From the NCBI GenBank assembly GCA_023419055.1, contig JAEZYO010001053.1:1-13484 (forward strand): DNA of 13,484 nt, given 5' to 3'. Shown piece by piece: positions 1-6,920 of the stretch. Below the pieces are notes generated by a model, which searched no databases, was not told the DNA's origin, and was given only the letters and a program-made list of their open reading frames with translations. Numbering within the stretch: the stretch's first letter is position 1; each line of letters begins with the position of its first letter. A program made the translations under genes and the position numbers. The stretch is from Pseudomonadota bacterium (GTDB lineage: Bacteria > Myxococcota > Polyangia > Polyangiales > Polyangiaceae).

Positions 1-184
1 GAGCCAGCTCGTGCAGGAGAAGCAGCTCGATTCGGCGCAGAACACGAACGATCCGTTCGGGCAGGCCTACATCCTGTCCTGCTCCGAGGACGACGTGACG
101 GTGATTTCCCAGGGGCCCGACAAGAAGAAGGGCACCAAGGACGACATCTCCGTGCCGAAGGGGGCCACCGCGGGCGCGGAGTGA
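1..184 (+). CDS. gspG: GspG, major T2SS pseudopilin (3' end only)
   Basis: This is the C-terminal part of the major pseudopilin, the subunit that polymerises into the periplasmic pseudopilus that pushes substrates through the outer-membrane secretin. The reading frame is open from base 2 and ends at TGA 182-184, giving 60 residues. It holds the conserved GspG tail: a DPFGQAYIL segment, equivalent to DPWGxPY in characterised GspG proteins, then a strand and a GPDKKKGTKDDIS loop. In the family that loop carries the acidic residues of the structural calcium site. The prepilin leader and N-terminal helix lie off the left edge. Its stop overlaps the next start (TGATG), and the following genes are minor pseudopilins in the standard order G-H-I-J-K, which supports the call. 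The short fragment alone would be moderate evidence; position makes it firm. Confidence 0.88.
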   Translation, partial: SQLVQEKQLDSAQNTNDPFGQAYILSCSEDDVTVISQGPDKKKGTKDDISVPKGATAGAE

Positions 185-930
185 TGAGCGTGGCGGGCGT
201 GTTCGGAGTCGTCGGTCGGAGCGCGCGTCGGCGTGTCTTCGGCGCGCGCTCGCGCGTCCGCGGCGTCACGCTGTTCGAGGTCCTGATCGTGGTCACCCTG
301 ATCACGCTCCTCGGCGGCACCATCCTCTTCGGCTCGGGCATGCTCGGGTCGAGTAGGATCCGGAGCGGAGCCACGCTGGTCGCGAGCGCCATCCGCCTCG
401 CGGCGGCGAAGGCGAACACGAGCGGCAGGCCGACGCGGCTGGTCTTCGACTTCGACACCCGGAGCCTCAATCTCGAAGAAGCGTCGGGCTCGCGCATGCT
501 GCGCGAGAAGGCGGCTCCCGGGGGCGGCGCAGAGGCGTCGACCGACCTCGAGAAGAAGGCGCGATCGGAGGTCGAGGGCATCCTCGAAGGTCCGAAGGCG
601 CCGCGCGCGCAGTTCACGCCGGTCGCGAAATTCGCTGCAGACTCGGCCGAGCCCGAGAAGGGGCGCAAGCTCGAGCCCGGGATCGAGTTCGCCTCCGTGC
701 AGACCGATCACGACGAGGAGCCGGTCGCCTCGGGTCGCGCGTACCTCTATTTCTGGCCCGGCGGGCTCACTGAACGCGCGCACATCCAGCTCAGGCGCAA
801 GGGGGTGGAGGGCGGTCTGACCGTCGCGGTGAGCTCGCTCACCGGTCGCGCCAAGATCGAGACAGGGCTCGTCGATCTCCCGAAGCCGCGCAGCGACGAC
901 GAGGAAGATCAGGGGGAGCGCGAAGAATGA
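184..930 (+). CDS. gspH: GspH, minor T2SS pseudopilin
   Basis: This minor pseudopilin is 248 residues from ATG 184. A GTG at 181 directly before it is also possible, but the ATG fits the TGATG overlap with gspG. The type IV prepilin-peptidase site is RG|VTLFE, with cleavage after Gly27 and the conserved Glu at mature position +5, followed by a hydrophobic helix to about residue 50. The leader is long (27 residues) and arginine-rich. The soluble domain shows the GspH pattern: a strand near LVFDFD (86-91) and a C-terminal sheet around YLYFWPGG (187-194), GLTVAVSSLTGRAKI (211-225). Residues about 100-165 form a charged, low-complexity insertion rich in Glu, Lys, Ala and Pro, and the protein ends in an acidic tail. 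These make it longer than the usual 150-190 residues. The family role is to join the pseudopilus shaft to the tip complex. Confidence 0.88.
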   Translation: MSVAGVFGVVGRSARRRVFGARSRVRGVTLFEVLIVVTLITLLGGTILFGSGMLGSSRIRSGATLVASAIRLAAAKANTSGRPTRLVFDFDTRSLNLEEASGSRMLREKAAPGGGAEASTDLEKKARSEVEGILEGPKAPRAQFTPVAKFAADSAEPEKGRKLEPGIEFASVQTDHDEEPVASGRAYLYFWPGGLTERAHIQLRRKGVEGGLTVAVSSLTGRAKIETGLVDLPKPRSDDEEDQGEREE

Positions 931-1619
931 ACCGGCGCGGGTTCACGCTGCTCGAGGTCCTGGTCGCGGTGTCGATCCTCGGGCTCGGCTTGACCGTGAT
1001 CTTGAGCTCACAGGCGAGCCTGCTCGCGACCTCGAACAAGTCCGAAAAGCTTAGCCTCGCCGTCTCTCTTTTGCGCTGCCGGATGAGCGAGACCGAGCTC
1101 GATCTCACGAAGACCGGCTACCCGCTCGCGGACGAGTCGCACGAGGGCGACTGCTGCATGGAGGGCGAGTCGGACGGCGACTTCTCCTGCTCCTGGAAGA
1201 TCGAGCGCGTGAAGCTTCCGGAGGCCTCGCTCGGCTCGGAGCTCGACGGCGGCGGCGCGGAGGGCGTCGGAGCGCTCGATCAGCTGACGCAGCTCACGGC
1301 GGACGGCGGTCTCGGAGCCGGCGCCGATCTCGGCGCCCTGGGTGGTGACATGGGCGGGCTCGCGGAGGCGATCGGCCCCATGGCGATGAGCATGGTGTAC
1401 CCGCAGCTCAAGCCGATGCTCGAGGCCAGCATCCGCAAGGTGACGGTCACCATCTCCTGGAAAGAGGGCAAGAACGCTCGCAGCATGAACCTCGTCCAGT
1501 TCGTCACCGACCCCCAGCAGGGCCAAATGGAGACCGACGCGGACGCAGGCGTGCTCGGCGCGATCAACGGCGCGCTCGGCGGCATGATGGGCGGCTCCGC
1601 CACGGGGGACGGAGGGTAG
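927..1619 (+). CDS. gspI: GspI, minor T2SS pseudopilin with Gly/Met-rich insert
   Basis: This minor pseudopilin starts at ATG 927, overlapping the gspH stop (ATGA), with an AGGGGGAG ribosome site at 911-918. The leader is very short: RRG|FTLLE, with cleavage after Gly5 and Glu at +5, then a helix to about residue 28. In known systems GspI nucleates the tip with J and K. The soluble core is seen in two pieces, residues 29-105 and about 168-195 (RKVTVTISWKEG, then NLVQFVTDP). They are split by a Gly/Ala/Leu/Met-rich insertion at 106-165 and followed by a second Gly/Met-rich tail at 207-230. Four cysteines (51, 76, 77, 88) could form periplasmic disulfides. At 230 residues it is close to twice the usual length of about 125. 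Identity as GspI rests on the FTLLEVLVA helix, the SWKEG strand and gene order. Confidence 0.88.
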   Translation: MNRRGFTLLEVLVAVSILGLGLTVILSSQASLLATSNKSEKLSLAVSLLRCRMSETELDLTKTGYPLADESHEGDCCMEGESDGDFSCSWKIERVKLPEASLGSELDGGGAEGVGALDQLTQLTADGGLGAGADLGALGGDMGGLAEAIGPMAMSMVYPQLKPMLEASIRKVTVTISWKEGKNARSMNLVQFVTDPQQGQMETDADAGVLGAINGALGGMMGGSATGDGG

Positions 1620-2330
1620 ATGCTGCGCTCTCGCCGCAGAGTCGCCGGCTTTACGCTGATCGAGCTCCTGATCGCGATCAGCATCCTCGCGATGCTCTCG
1701 ATCCTCATCTACGGCGCGTTCGCGGGGATGCGCCGCACCAAGCAAGGCCTCGAGCGCATCGGCGATCGCGACCGCGAGGGCAGGAACGCCATGGCGCGCA
1801 TCGTGCGTGACCTGTCGGCCGCCTACATCTCGGCTCACCTGCCGCCCGATCAGTCGCTCGCGGTGCAGAAGACTGCGTTCGTCGGGAGCTCGGGGACGCC
1901 GGCGGATCGCATCGATTTCAACACCTTCGCCAACATCAGGCGTGACCGCAACTCACACGTCTCCGATCAAGCGGAGATTTCGTACTACGGGGACGACGAT
2001 CCGGAACAGCCCGACAAGACCGATCTGGTTCGGCGCATCAGCGAGTACCCCGACCTCGAGCCCAAGAAGGGCGGTCGCATCGAGGTGCTCGCGACCGACA
2101 TCGACCTGTTCGAGGTCGAGTACCTGGATCCGCAAACGGGATCCTGGACCGAGACCTGGGACACCACGCAGGCCGCGGGCCAGGCGAACCGCATGCCGCT
2201 CCAGGTGCGCGTGACGCTCGTGCTCAGGAACGGCCGGCGCGACGACGCGGATCAGGGGCGCGGGAACCTGCGCTTCGCGACGCAGATCGCGATCCCCATC
2301 CAGAACCAGCTCACGTTCGCCATCCAATGA
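1620..2330 (+). CDS. gspJ: GspJ, minor T2SS pseudopilin
   Basis: This minor pseudopilin of 236 residues starts at ATG 1620, directly after the gspI stop (no gap), with GGAGGG at 1611-1616. The prepilin site is VAG|FTLIE, with cleavage after Gly10 and Glu at +5, and a hydrophobic helix at 11-31. The body follows the GspJ plan: an amphipathic helix with GRNAMARIVRDLSAAY (54-69), then a large beta domain with RIDFNTF (97-103), LFEVEYLD (163-170) and the family-typical MPLQVRVTLVL (192-202). The length is close to the usual 200-240, without the low-complexity inserts of its neighbours. In known T2SS structures J packs with I and K as the pseudopilus tip, placed to start assembly and contact the secretin or substrate. 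Confidence 0.92.
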   Translation: MLRSRRRVAGFTLIELLIAISILAMLSILIYGAFAGMRRTKQGLERIGDRDREGRNAMARIVRDLSAAYISAHLPPDQSLAVQKTAFVGSSGTPADRIDFNTFANIRRDRNSHVSDQAEISYYGDDDPEQPDKTDLVRRISEYPDLEPKKGGRIEVLATDIDLFEVEYLDPQTGSWTETWDTTQAAGQANRMPLQVRVTLVLRNGRRDDADQGRGNLRFATQIAIPIQNQLTFAIQ

Positions 2331-3763
2331 AGACGCCCCTCTCGACTCCGCTCGATCGACGCCGCCTGCACGCGGCGCTCCGGCGCCTGCGCGCCAATCG
2401 ACGGCGGCGAGGGGTGGCGCTCATCCTCGTGCTCGGCGCGCTCGCCATCCTGACCGTGATGTTGACGGAGGTGCAGGAGGACAACTCCGCCGAATTCAGC
2501 GCCGCGCTCGTGGCGCGCGATCAGCTCGCGGCCGAGTACGCGGCCAAGAGCGGCGTCAACCTGACCCGCCTTCTGATCGCCGCCGAGCCCACCATTCGGA
2601 CTTCGATCGCGCCCGTCCTGATGATGTTCGGGATGGGTCAGGCGCCGCAAATCCCCGTCTGGAACTACACCGACCGCGTGCTCGGCGCGTTCAACGACAA
2701 GGAGGGGCGAGACTCGTTCGCGTCGTTCTCGGGCCTCGACATGTCGCAGGGCGAGCACCTCGGGCTCGATGGCGCAAGCTTCGAGATCGTGGTGGTGGAC
2801 GAGGACTCCAAGATCAACATCAACCAGGGCTCGCGCGAGACGTTCTCGAAGCAACGCTTGATGCAGCAGCTCGTGGCCATGATGCAAAACCCCCAGTTCG
2901 ACGCGCTCTTCTCCGAGCGCGACGCGGACGGGCAGTTCTCCGATCGTCAGGCCATCTGCTCGGCGCTGATCGACTGGTCGGACTCCGATCAGGACATGTG
3001 GCCGTGCGACAGCTCGGACACCGCGCAGCAGACCGCGCCCGAGGACTCGTTCTACGAACGCCTCGATCAGCCCTACTCCCGGAAGAACGCGCCCTTCGAC
3101 AGCCTGCTCGAGCTCTATCGGGTGCGCGGGGTCGGAGAAGACTACTTCGCGAACTTCGTCGATCCCGATCCCGAGGACCCGAAGAGGCGGTTCATGACGG
3201 TCTGGGGGCAGGACAAGATCAACATCAACGGCGCGCCGCCGGAGGTCATCCTGGCGCTGATCTGCTCGCAAGCTGCCGAGCCGCTCCCGAAGGCCTGCGA
3301 CTACGGCGAAGGCTCGGTGAACTTTCTGACCATGCTCCGGCTCATGCCCATGCTCCTCATGGGAATGCCGGCGTTCTCGTCCGGGAAGGACCTGGTCCAG
3401 ACGCTCAAGGGCGAGGGGATGAAGGGCGAGATCTTGAAATCCTTCGCCGGCGACGCCTTCGAGCCCATCAAGTTCAAGAGCGAGTCCGAGATGATGAAGG
3501 TGGCCGGCACCGAGAGCAAAGTGTTCAGCATCTACGCCACGGGCTTCGTCCGGGCCGGCAAGCGTGAGACGCGGATGCGCATCCACACCGTGGTCGATTT
3601 CCGGGCAGCCCCTCCGCCCGGCGAGGCGCGGACGGTGGACCAGCTCCAGGAGCAAGCGGCACAGATGACGAACCCGGACCAGCAGGCTCAGGCGGAAGCG
3701 GCGATTCAGTCCGCTCTCAAGCCGAGCCCCGCCGGCAATATCGTGTATTACAGGATGGATTAG
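2327..3763 (+). CDS. gspK: GspK, T2SS tip pseudopilin
   Basis: This is the largest minor pseudopilin, which caps the pseudopilus. The ATG at 2327 overlaps the gspJ stop (ATGA); no clear ribosome site precedes it, so translation is probably coupled. The prepilin site follows a 29-residue Arg-rich leader, RRRRG|VALIL. As expected for GspK, and unlike the other pseudopilins, there is no Glu at +5. The hydrophobic helix runs 30-47. Domain hallmarks are two KININ repeats, DSKININQGSR (160-170) and GQDKININGAPPEV (295-307), the latter opening the helical T2SSK domain, plus the RVRGVGEDYF (265-274) segment. Four cysteines (211, 227, 313, 324) may pair in the periplasm. At 478 residues it exceeds the usual 320-340. 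The excess lies in a Met-rich stretch (334-348), in the region around 355-395 and in a Gln/Ala-rich tail (438-465). Confidence 0.92.
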   Translation: MKTPLSTPLDRRRLHAALRRLRANRRRRGVALILVLGALAILTVMLTEVQEDNSAEFSAALVARDQLAAEYAAKSGVNLTRLLIAAEPTIRTSIAPVLMMFGMGQAPQIPVWNYTDRVLGAFNDKEGRDSFASFSGLDMSQGEHLGLDGASFEIVVVDEDSKININQGSRETFSKQRLMQQLVAMMQNPQFDALFSERDADGQFSDRQAICSALIDWSDSDQDMWPCDSSDTAQQTAPEDSFYERLDQPYSRKNAPFDSLLELYRVRGVGEDYFANFVDPDPEDPKRRFMTVWGQDKININGAPPEVILALICSQAAEPLPKACDYGEGSVNFLTMLRLMPMLLMGMPAFSSGKDLVQTLKGEGMKGEILKSFAGDAFEPIKFKSESEMMKVAGTESKVFSIYATGFVRAGKRETRMRIHTVVDFRAAPPPGEARTVDQLQEQAAQMTNPDQQAQAEAAIQSALKPSPAGNIVYYRMD

Positions 3764-3771
3764 CTTCCCGC

Positions 3772-3775
3772 AGGA
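3772..3775 (+). promoter_or_regulatory. Ribosome binding site of gspL
   Basis: AGGA lies 9 bases upstream of the ATG at 3785, inside the only real gap (21 bases) in the T2SS gene run. It supports that start. No promoter or terminator fits in this gap, so gspL is very probably on the same transcript as gspK. Confidence 0.6.
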
Positions 3776-3784
3776 CCAACTCTG

Positions 3785-5296
3785 ATGGCTCGCTTTCTCG
3801 GTATCGACATTGGCGCCACGCACGTGCGCGTGGTGCTGCTCGCCACGGCCTACCGGCGGCTCGCGGTGGAGCAGGCGCGCGAAGCGAACATCGAGGTCGC
3901 CGGCTCGGTCGACGGCGCGATCCGCGCGGCGGTCGACGGCTTCGCGCAAGGCGCCGACGGGATCGCTGTGGCGGTGCCCGGAGAGGGCGGCTTTTCGCAC
4001 CGCATCACCCTGCCGCCGGCCGCTTCCAAGCAGCTCGAGGAGGTGCTCGCCTTCGAGCTCGAAGCGCAGGTCCCGGTCGACATCGAGGACCTCGTCTGGG
4101 GGCACCGGGTGCTCCGCCGCGAGACCTCGAAGGATCCCCTCACGGTGCTGACCGGAGCGAGCCGCATCGCTCGGGTGCGCGCGCTCATCGAGGAAGTGAA
4201 GGTCGCCCTGGGGCGCGAGCCGGAGCGCGTCGGGTTCGGCCCGATGGTGCTCGCCAACCTGGTCGCGGTGACGCCCGATCTCAAAGGCCCGGGTGTCTAC
4301 GCGCTGGTCGACCTCGGCGCGCGCCGCACGGAAATCGTCCTGCTCTCTCACGGTGAGCCCGTCTTCGCGCGCACGCTCTCGCGCGGCGTCAGCGACTTGC
4401 CCGACGGCGCGCCCCGCCTGGCAGCCGAGCTTCGCCAGACCTTCCTCGCGTGGGACGCGCTGCCCGGACCGGACATCCAGTGTGCCTATTTGCTCGGCGG
4501 CGGCTCCGCCGCGCAGGGTGCGGAGGCGTACTTCTCCCACGAGCTCGGCGTACCGGTGAAGGTCTTGCCCAAGGTCGGGCTCGAAGGCTTGAGCCCCGAG
4601 CAGAGCGAGGTGCCGCGCTTCGCGAAGGCGCTGTCGCTCGCGCTCGGTGTGGCCGGTCGCGAGCACGACATCGATCTGCGTCGCGGCCCGCTCTCTTTCC
4701 AGCGCGGCTTCGGCTTCTTGAAGGAGAAGGCTCCGCTGCTCGCGGGTCTCGGGGGAGCGGTGCTGGTAAGCTTCGTCTTCGCGTCGTGCGCGGAGCTGTC
4801 CGCGCTCGACAAGGAGCAGGACTATCTCGCCGCTCGGCTCGAAGTGGCGACCAAGGCCGCTTTCGACAAGCCCGTGAGCGACGCGGCCGAAGCGAGCGAG
4901 CTCATCGCGCAGGCCAAGAGCTTGTCCGAGTCGGACCCCATGCCGCGCATGGACGCCTTCGATACGCTGGTCGAGCTCTCCAAGGCCATCCCCGCGTCGA
5001 TCAAGCACGACATCGACGAGTTCGACATGCAGCGCGGGCACGTCAAGGTCCAGGGCATCGTGGACTCGACGAGCGACGCGTCGCTCGTGCTCGAGAACGT
5101 GAGCGAGCACCGCTGCGTGAACAACGCCAAAATCGCGAAGATCACCCAGCAAGTGAACAGCACCCGCCAGAAGTACGTGCTCGAGTACGACGTGAAGTGC
5201 CCCGACGACGAGGGCGCCAAGAAGAAGAAAGACGGCGAGGCCAAGGAGGGCGACGCGGCCCCGGCGGCTTCCGCTGAAGACAAGGAGGCGCCGTGA
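3785..5296 (+). CDS. gspL: GspL, T2SS inner-membrane platform protein (PilM-like actin fold)
   Basis: GspL is a bitopic inner-membrane protein that recruits the secretion ATPase GspE on the cytoplasmic side and pairs with GspM in the periplasm. Residues 1-300 form an actin-like cytoplasmic domain. They show three motifs of that fold: GIDIGATHVRV (6-16), VDLGARRTEIVLL (175-187) with FARTLSRG (194-201), and LLGGGSA (236-242). These resemble the pilus protein PilM. One membrane helix lies at about 317-336. The periplasmic part has a helical linker (338-382) and a small alpha/beta domain of ferredoxin-like type (about 385-475), then a Lys/Glu/Ala tail (478-503). At 503 residues it is longer than the usual 380-420. 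The start has a ribosome site 9 bases upstream, and the stop overlaps the gspM start. The call is firm because gspM and gspN follow. Confidence 0.9.
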   Translation: MARFLGIDIGATHVRVVLLATAYRRLAVEQAREANIEVAGSVDGAIRAAVDGFAQGADGIAVAVPGEGGFSHRITLPPAASKQLEEVLAFELEAQVPVDIEDLVWGHRVLRRETSKDPLTVLTGASRIARVRALIEEVKVALGREPERVGFGPMVLANLVAVTPDLKGPGVYALVDLGARRTEIVLLSHGEPVFARTLSRGVSDLPDGAPRLAAELRQTFLAWDALPGPDIQCAYLLGGGSAAQGAEAYFSHELGVPVKVLPKVGLEGLSPEQSEVPRFAKALSLALGVAGREHDIDLRRGPLSFQRGFGFLKEKAPLLAGLGGAVLVSFVFASCAELSALDKEQDYLAARLEVATKAAFDKPVSDAAEASELIAQAKSLSESDPMPRMDAFDTLVELSKAIPASIKHDIDEFDMQRGHVKVQGIVDSTSDASLVLENVSEHRCVNNAKIAKITQQVNSTRQKYVLEYDVKCPDDEGAKKKKDGEAKEGDAAPAASAEDKEAP

Positions 5297-5907
5297 GCCT
5301 CGGTGAGCGCTTCTCCCGCCTCGAAGAGCGAGAGCGCCGGTTGCTCGGTGTGCTGATCGCGATCGTGGTGGCCGCGATATTGCTCGCCCCGCCGCTCGCG
5401 CTGCTCGCGGTCGTGCAGTCGCGACAGGGCGACAATGAAGCCGTGCGCGAGGCCCTGCGCTCGATCGACGACGAGCAGGCGGCCATCGCTCGCTCCAAGG
5501 CCAACCGCTCCGCGGTGGTCGAACGCTACGCCCGGCCGGCGCCCCCGCTCGCGGCCTTCCTGGCGAAGTACGCGAGTGAAGTGGGCGTCGAGATCCCGGA
5601 GAGCCAGGATCGTCAGAGCGTCCCGCACGGCAAGAAATTCGACGAGCGCTCCACCAAGATCACGCTGCGCAAGGTCGGGATGCTCAAGCTCCTGAAGTTC
5701 ATGGAAAAGATCGAGCAGTCGGGGCACCCCGTGCAGATCTCGCAAATCAACATCCGAAAGCGCGGTAGCGAGCCGGACTCCTACGACGTCGACATGTTGG
5801 TGAGCGCCTTCGACCGCAAGGAGGCGCCCAAGCCCAAGGCGGAGAGAGACGCCGGCGCCGAGGGCAATGAGTCAGCGGACGACGAAGACGCGGAGGAGTC
5901 GCCGTGA
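5293..5907 (+). CDS. gspM: GspM, T2SS inner-membrane platform protein
   Basis: GspM is a small bitopic protein of 204 residues that partners GspL in the inner-membrane platform. The GTG start at 5293 overlaps the gspL stop (GTGA) and has a strong AAGGAGG site at 5282-5288. The N-terminus is short, charged and cytoplasmic (ERFSRLEERERRLL), followed by one membrane helix at about 18-41. A coiled-coil-like linker spans 46-78. The periplasmic ferredoxin-like domain covers about 84-174, with the conserved GMLKLLKFMEKIE helix (129-141) and VQISQINIRKR strand (147-157). The last 30 residues are a charged low-complexity tail ending in Glu/Asp/Ser. Size, topology and position are those of the family; sequence conservation in GspM is always weak. 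Confidence 0.85.
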   Translation: MSLGERFSRLEERERRLLGVLIAIVVAAILLAPPLALLAVVQSRQGDNEAVREALRSIDDEQAAIARSKANRSAVVERYARPAPPLAAFLAKYASEVGVEIPESQDRQSVPHGKKFDERSTKITLRKVGMLKLLKFMEKIEQSGHPVQISQINIRKRGSEPDSYDVDMLVSAFDRKEAPKPKAERDAGAEGNESADDEDAEESP

Positions 5908-6911
5908 ACCCGCGCGCGAAGAAGATTCTGATCTGGGTCGGCTACGGCTTTGCCTACCTTTTCGCCCTGTTCGTGTTCGCCTACCTGACCTTTCCGTACG
6001 ACCGTTTGAAGGAGCGCATCGTCAGCGAGTTCAACGCTCGCCAGACCGGGCCGGATCCGCTGCACCTCGAGCTCGACGAGCTCGGGTCGTACTGGTTCTC
6101 GGGCATCGAGGCGGAGGGCGTCCGCCTGGTGTCGCAGCCGCCGCCCCCCACGGACGCCTCGAAGAAGGCACAAAAGCCCAAGGTCCTCGCCATCGACTCG
6201 GCGCACGCGCGGGTCTCGCTCTTGAATCTGCTGATCGGCAACCGAGTGACCAACTTCGGCGCCGACGCGTTCGGGGGCACTTTGTCCGGGCGCCTCGAGG
6301 ACTCCGAGAGTGAGCGCAACATCGATCTCGAGCTCGACGCGGTCGACTTGTCGGAGGCGCCCTTCGTGTCGGACGCGATCGGCTTGCCCGCTTTCGGAAA
6401 GCTCACCGGCGCGATCCAACTCAACGCGCCGGAGGCGCGCCTGAGCAAGGGCGAAGGCAACATCTCCTTGAAGATCGCCGAGCTCTCGGTGGGCGACGGC
6501 AAGGCGAAGATCCGCGACACGATCGCGCTACCGCGCATCGACGCAGGCGATCTCGTGCTCGAGGCCGAGGTCAAGGCCGGCCAGGTCAAGATCACGCAGT
6601 TTTCCGCCACCGGGCCCGATCTCGAGTTTCAGGCGGAGGGCACGATCCGATTGCGTGATCAGCCCGAGCTCTCGACGCTGAGCCTCACGGTGAAGTTCAA
6701 GTTCACCGAGCGCTACACGAACAAGAACGAGGTGACGCGCGGCCTGTTCGGGTCGGGCGGCAGCCCCGGTCTCTTCGACCTCGATCCCAAGAACCGCCGC
6801 GCCAAGCACGCTGACGGTTTCTACGGCTGGCGCGTGAGCGGAACGCTCAGCAAGCCCACGTTCAACCCCGACAGCAGCAGCGCCGCGAGCAGCACTCGCC
6901 ACAAGAAGTAG
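5904..6911 (+). CDS. gspN: GspN, T2SS inner-membrane protein
   Basis: GspN is an accessory T2SS component found in only some lineages and commonly the last gene of the operon, as here. Its exact role is unsettled. The GTG start at 5904 overlaps the gspM stop (GTGA) and has GGAGGAG at 5892-5898. The 335 residues begin with a short positive N-terminus, one membrane helix (8-30) and the FPYDRLKERI segment (30-39) typical of the family. A large periplasmic region follows, made mostly of repeated beta strands such as HLELDELGSYWFSGIEAEGV (53-72), and KFKFTERYTN near 278-287. That resembles the lipid-transfer or AsmA-like beta architecture, which is an inference. It ends with a Ser-rich basic tail. 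There is no terminator-like hairpin after the TAG; the stop lies 9 bases from the stop of the convergent glycosidase gene. Confidence 0.82.
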   Translation: MNPRAKKILIWVGYGFAYLFALFVFAYLTFPYDRLKERIVSEFNARQTGPDPLHLELDELGSYWFSGIEAEGVRLVSQPPPPTDASKKAQKPKVLAIDSAHARVSLLNLLIGNRVTNFGADAFGGTLSGRLEDSESERNIDLELDAVDLSEAPFVSDAIGLPAFGKLTGAIQLNAPEARLSKGEGNISLKIAELSVGDGKAKIRDTIALPRIDAGDLVLEAEVKAGQVKITQFSATGPDLEFQAEGTIRLRDQPELSTLSLTVKFKFTERYTNKNEVTRGLFGSGGSPGLFDLDPKNRRAKHADGFYGWRVSGTLSKPTFNPDSSSAASSTRHKK

Positions 6912-6920
6912 CGCCCGGCT

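Noticed and set aside
1668..1681. Perfect 14-bp palindrome CTGATCGCGATCAG
   Set aside because: It encodes Leu-Ile-Ala-Ile in the gspJ signal helix, and a similar codon string recurs in the gspM membrane helix. Coding for a hydrophobic helix with GC-rich codons explains it.
2252..5152. A 966-codon open frame on the minus strand, antisense to gspK and gspL
   Set aside because: Its translation is dominated by Arg, His, Leu, Val and Glu with no recognisable domain. It runs opposite two well-supported genes. Long antisense open frames are normal in DNA with G/C-rich third codon positions.
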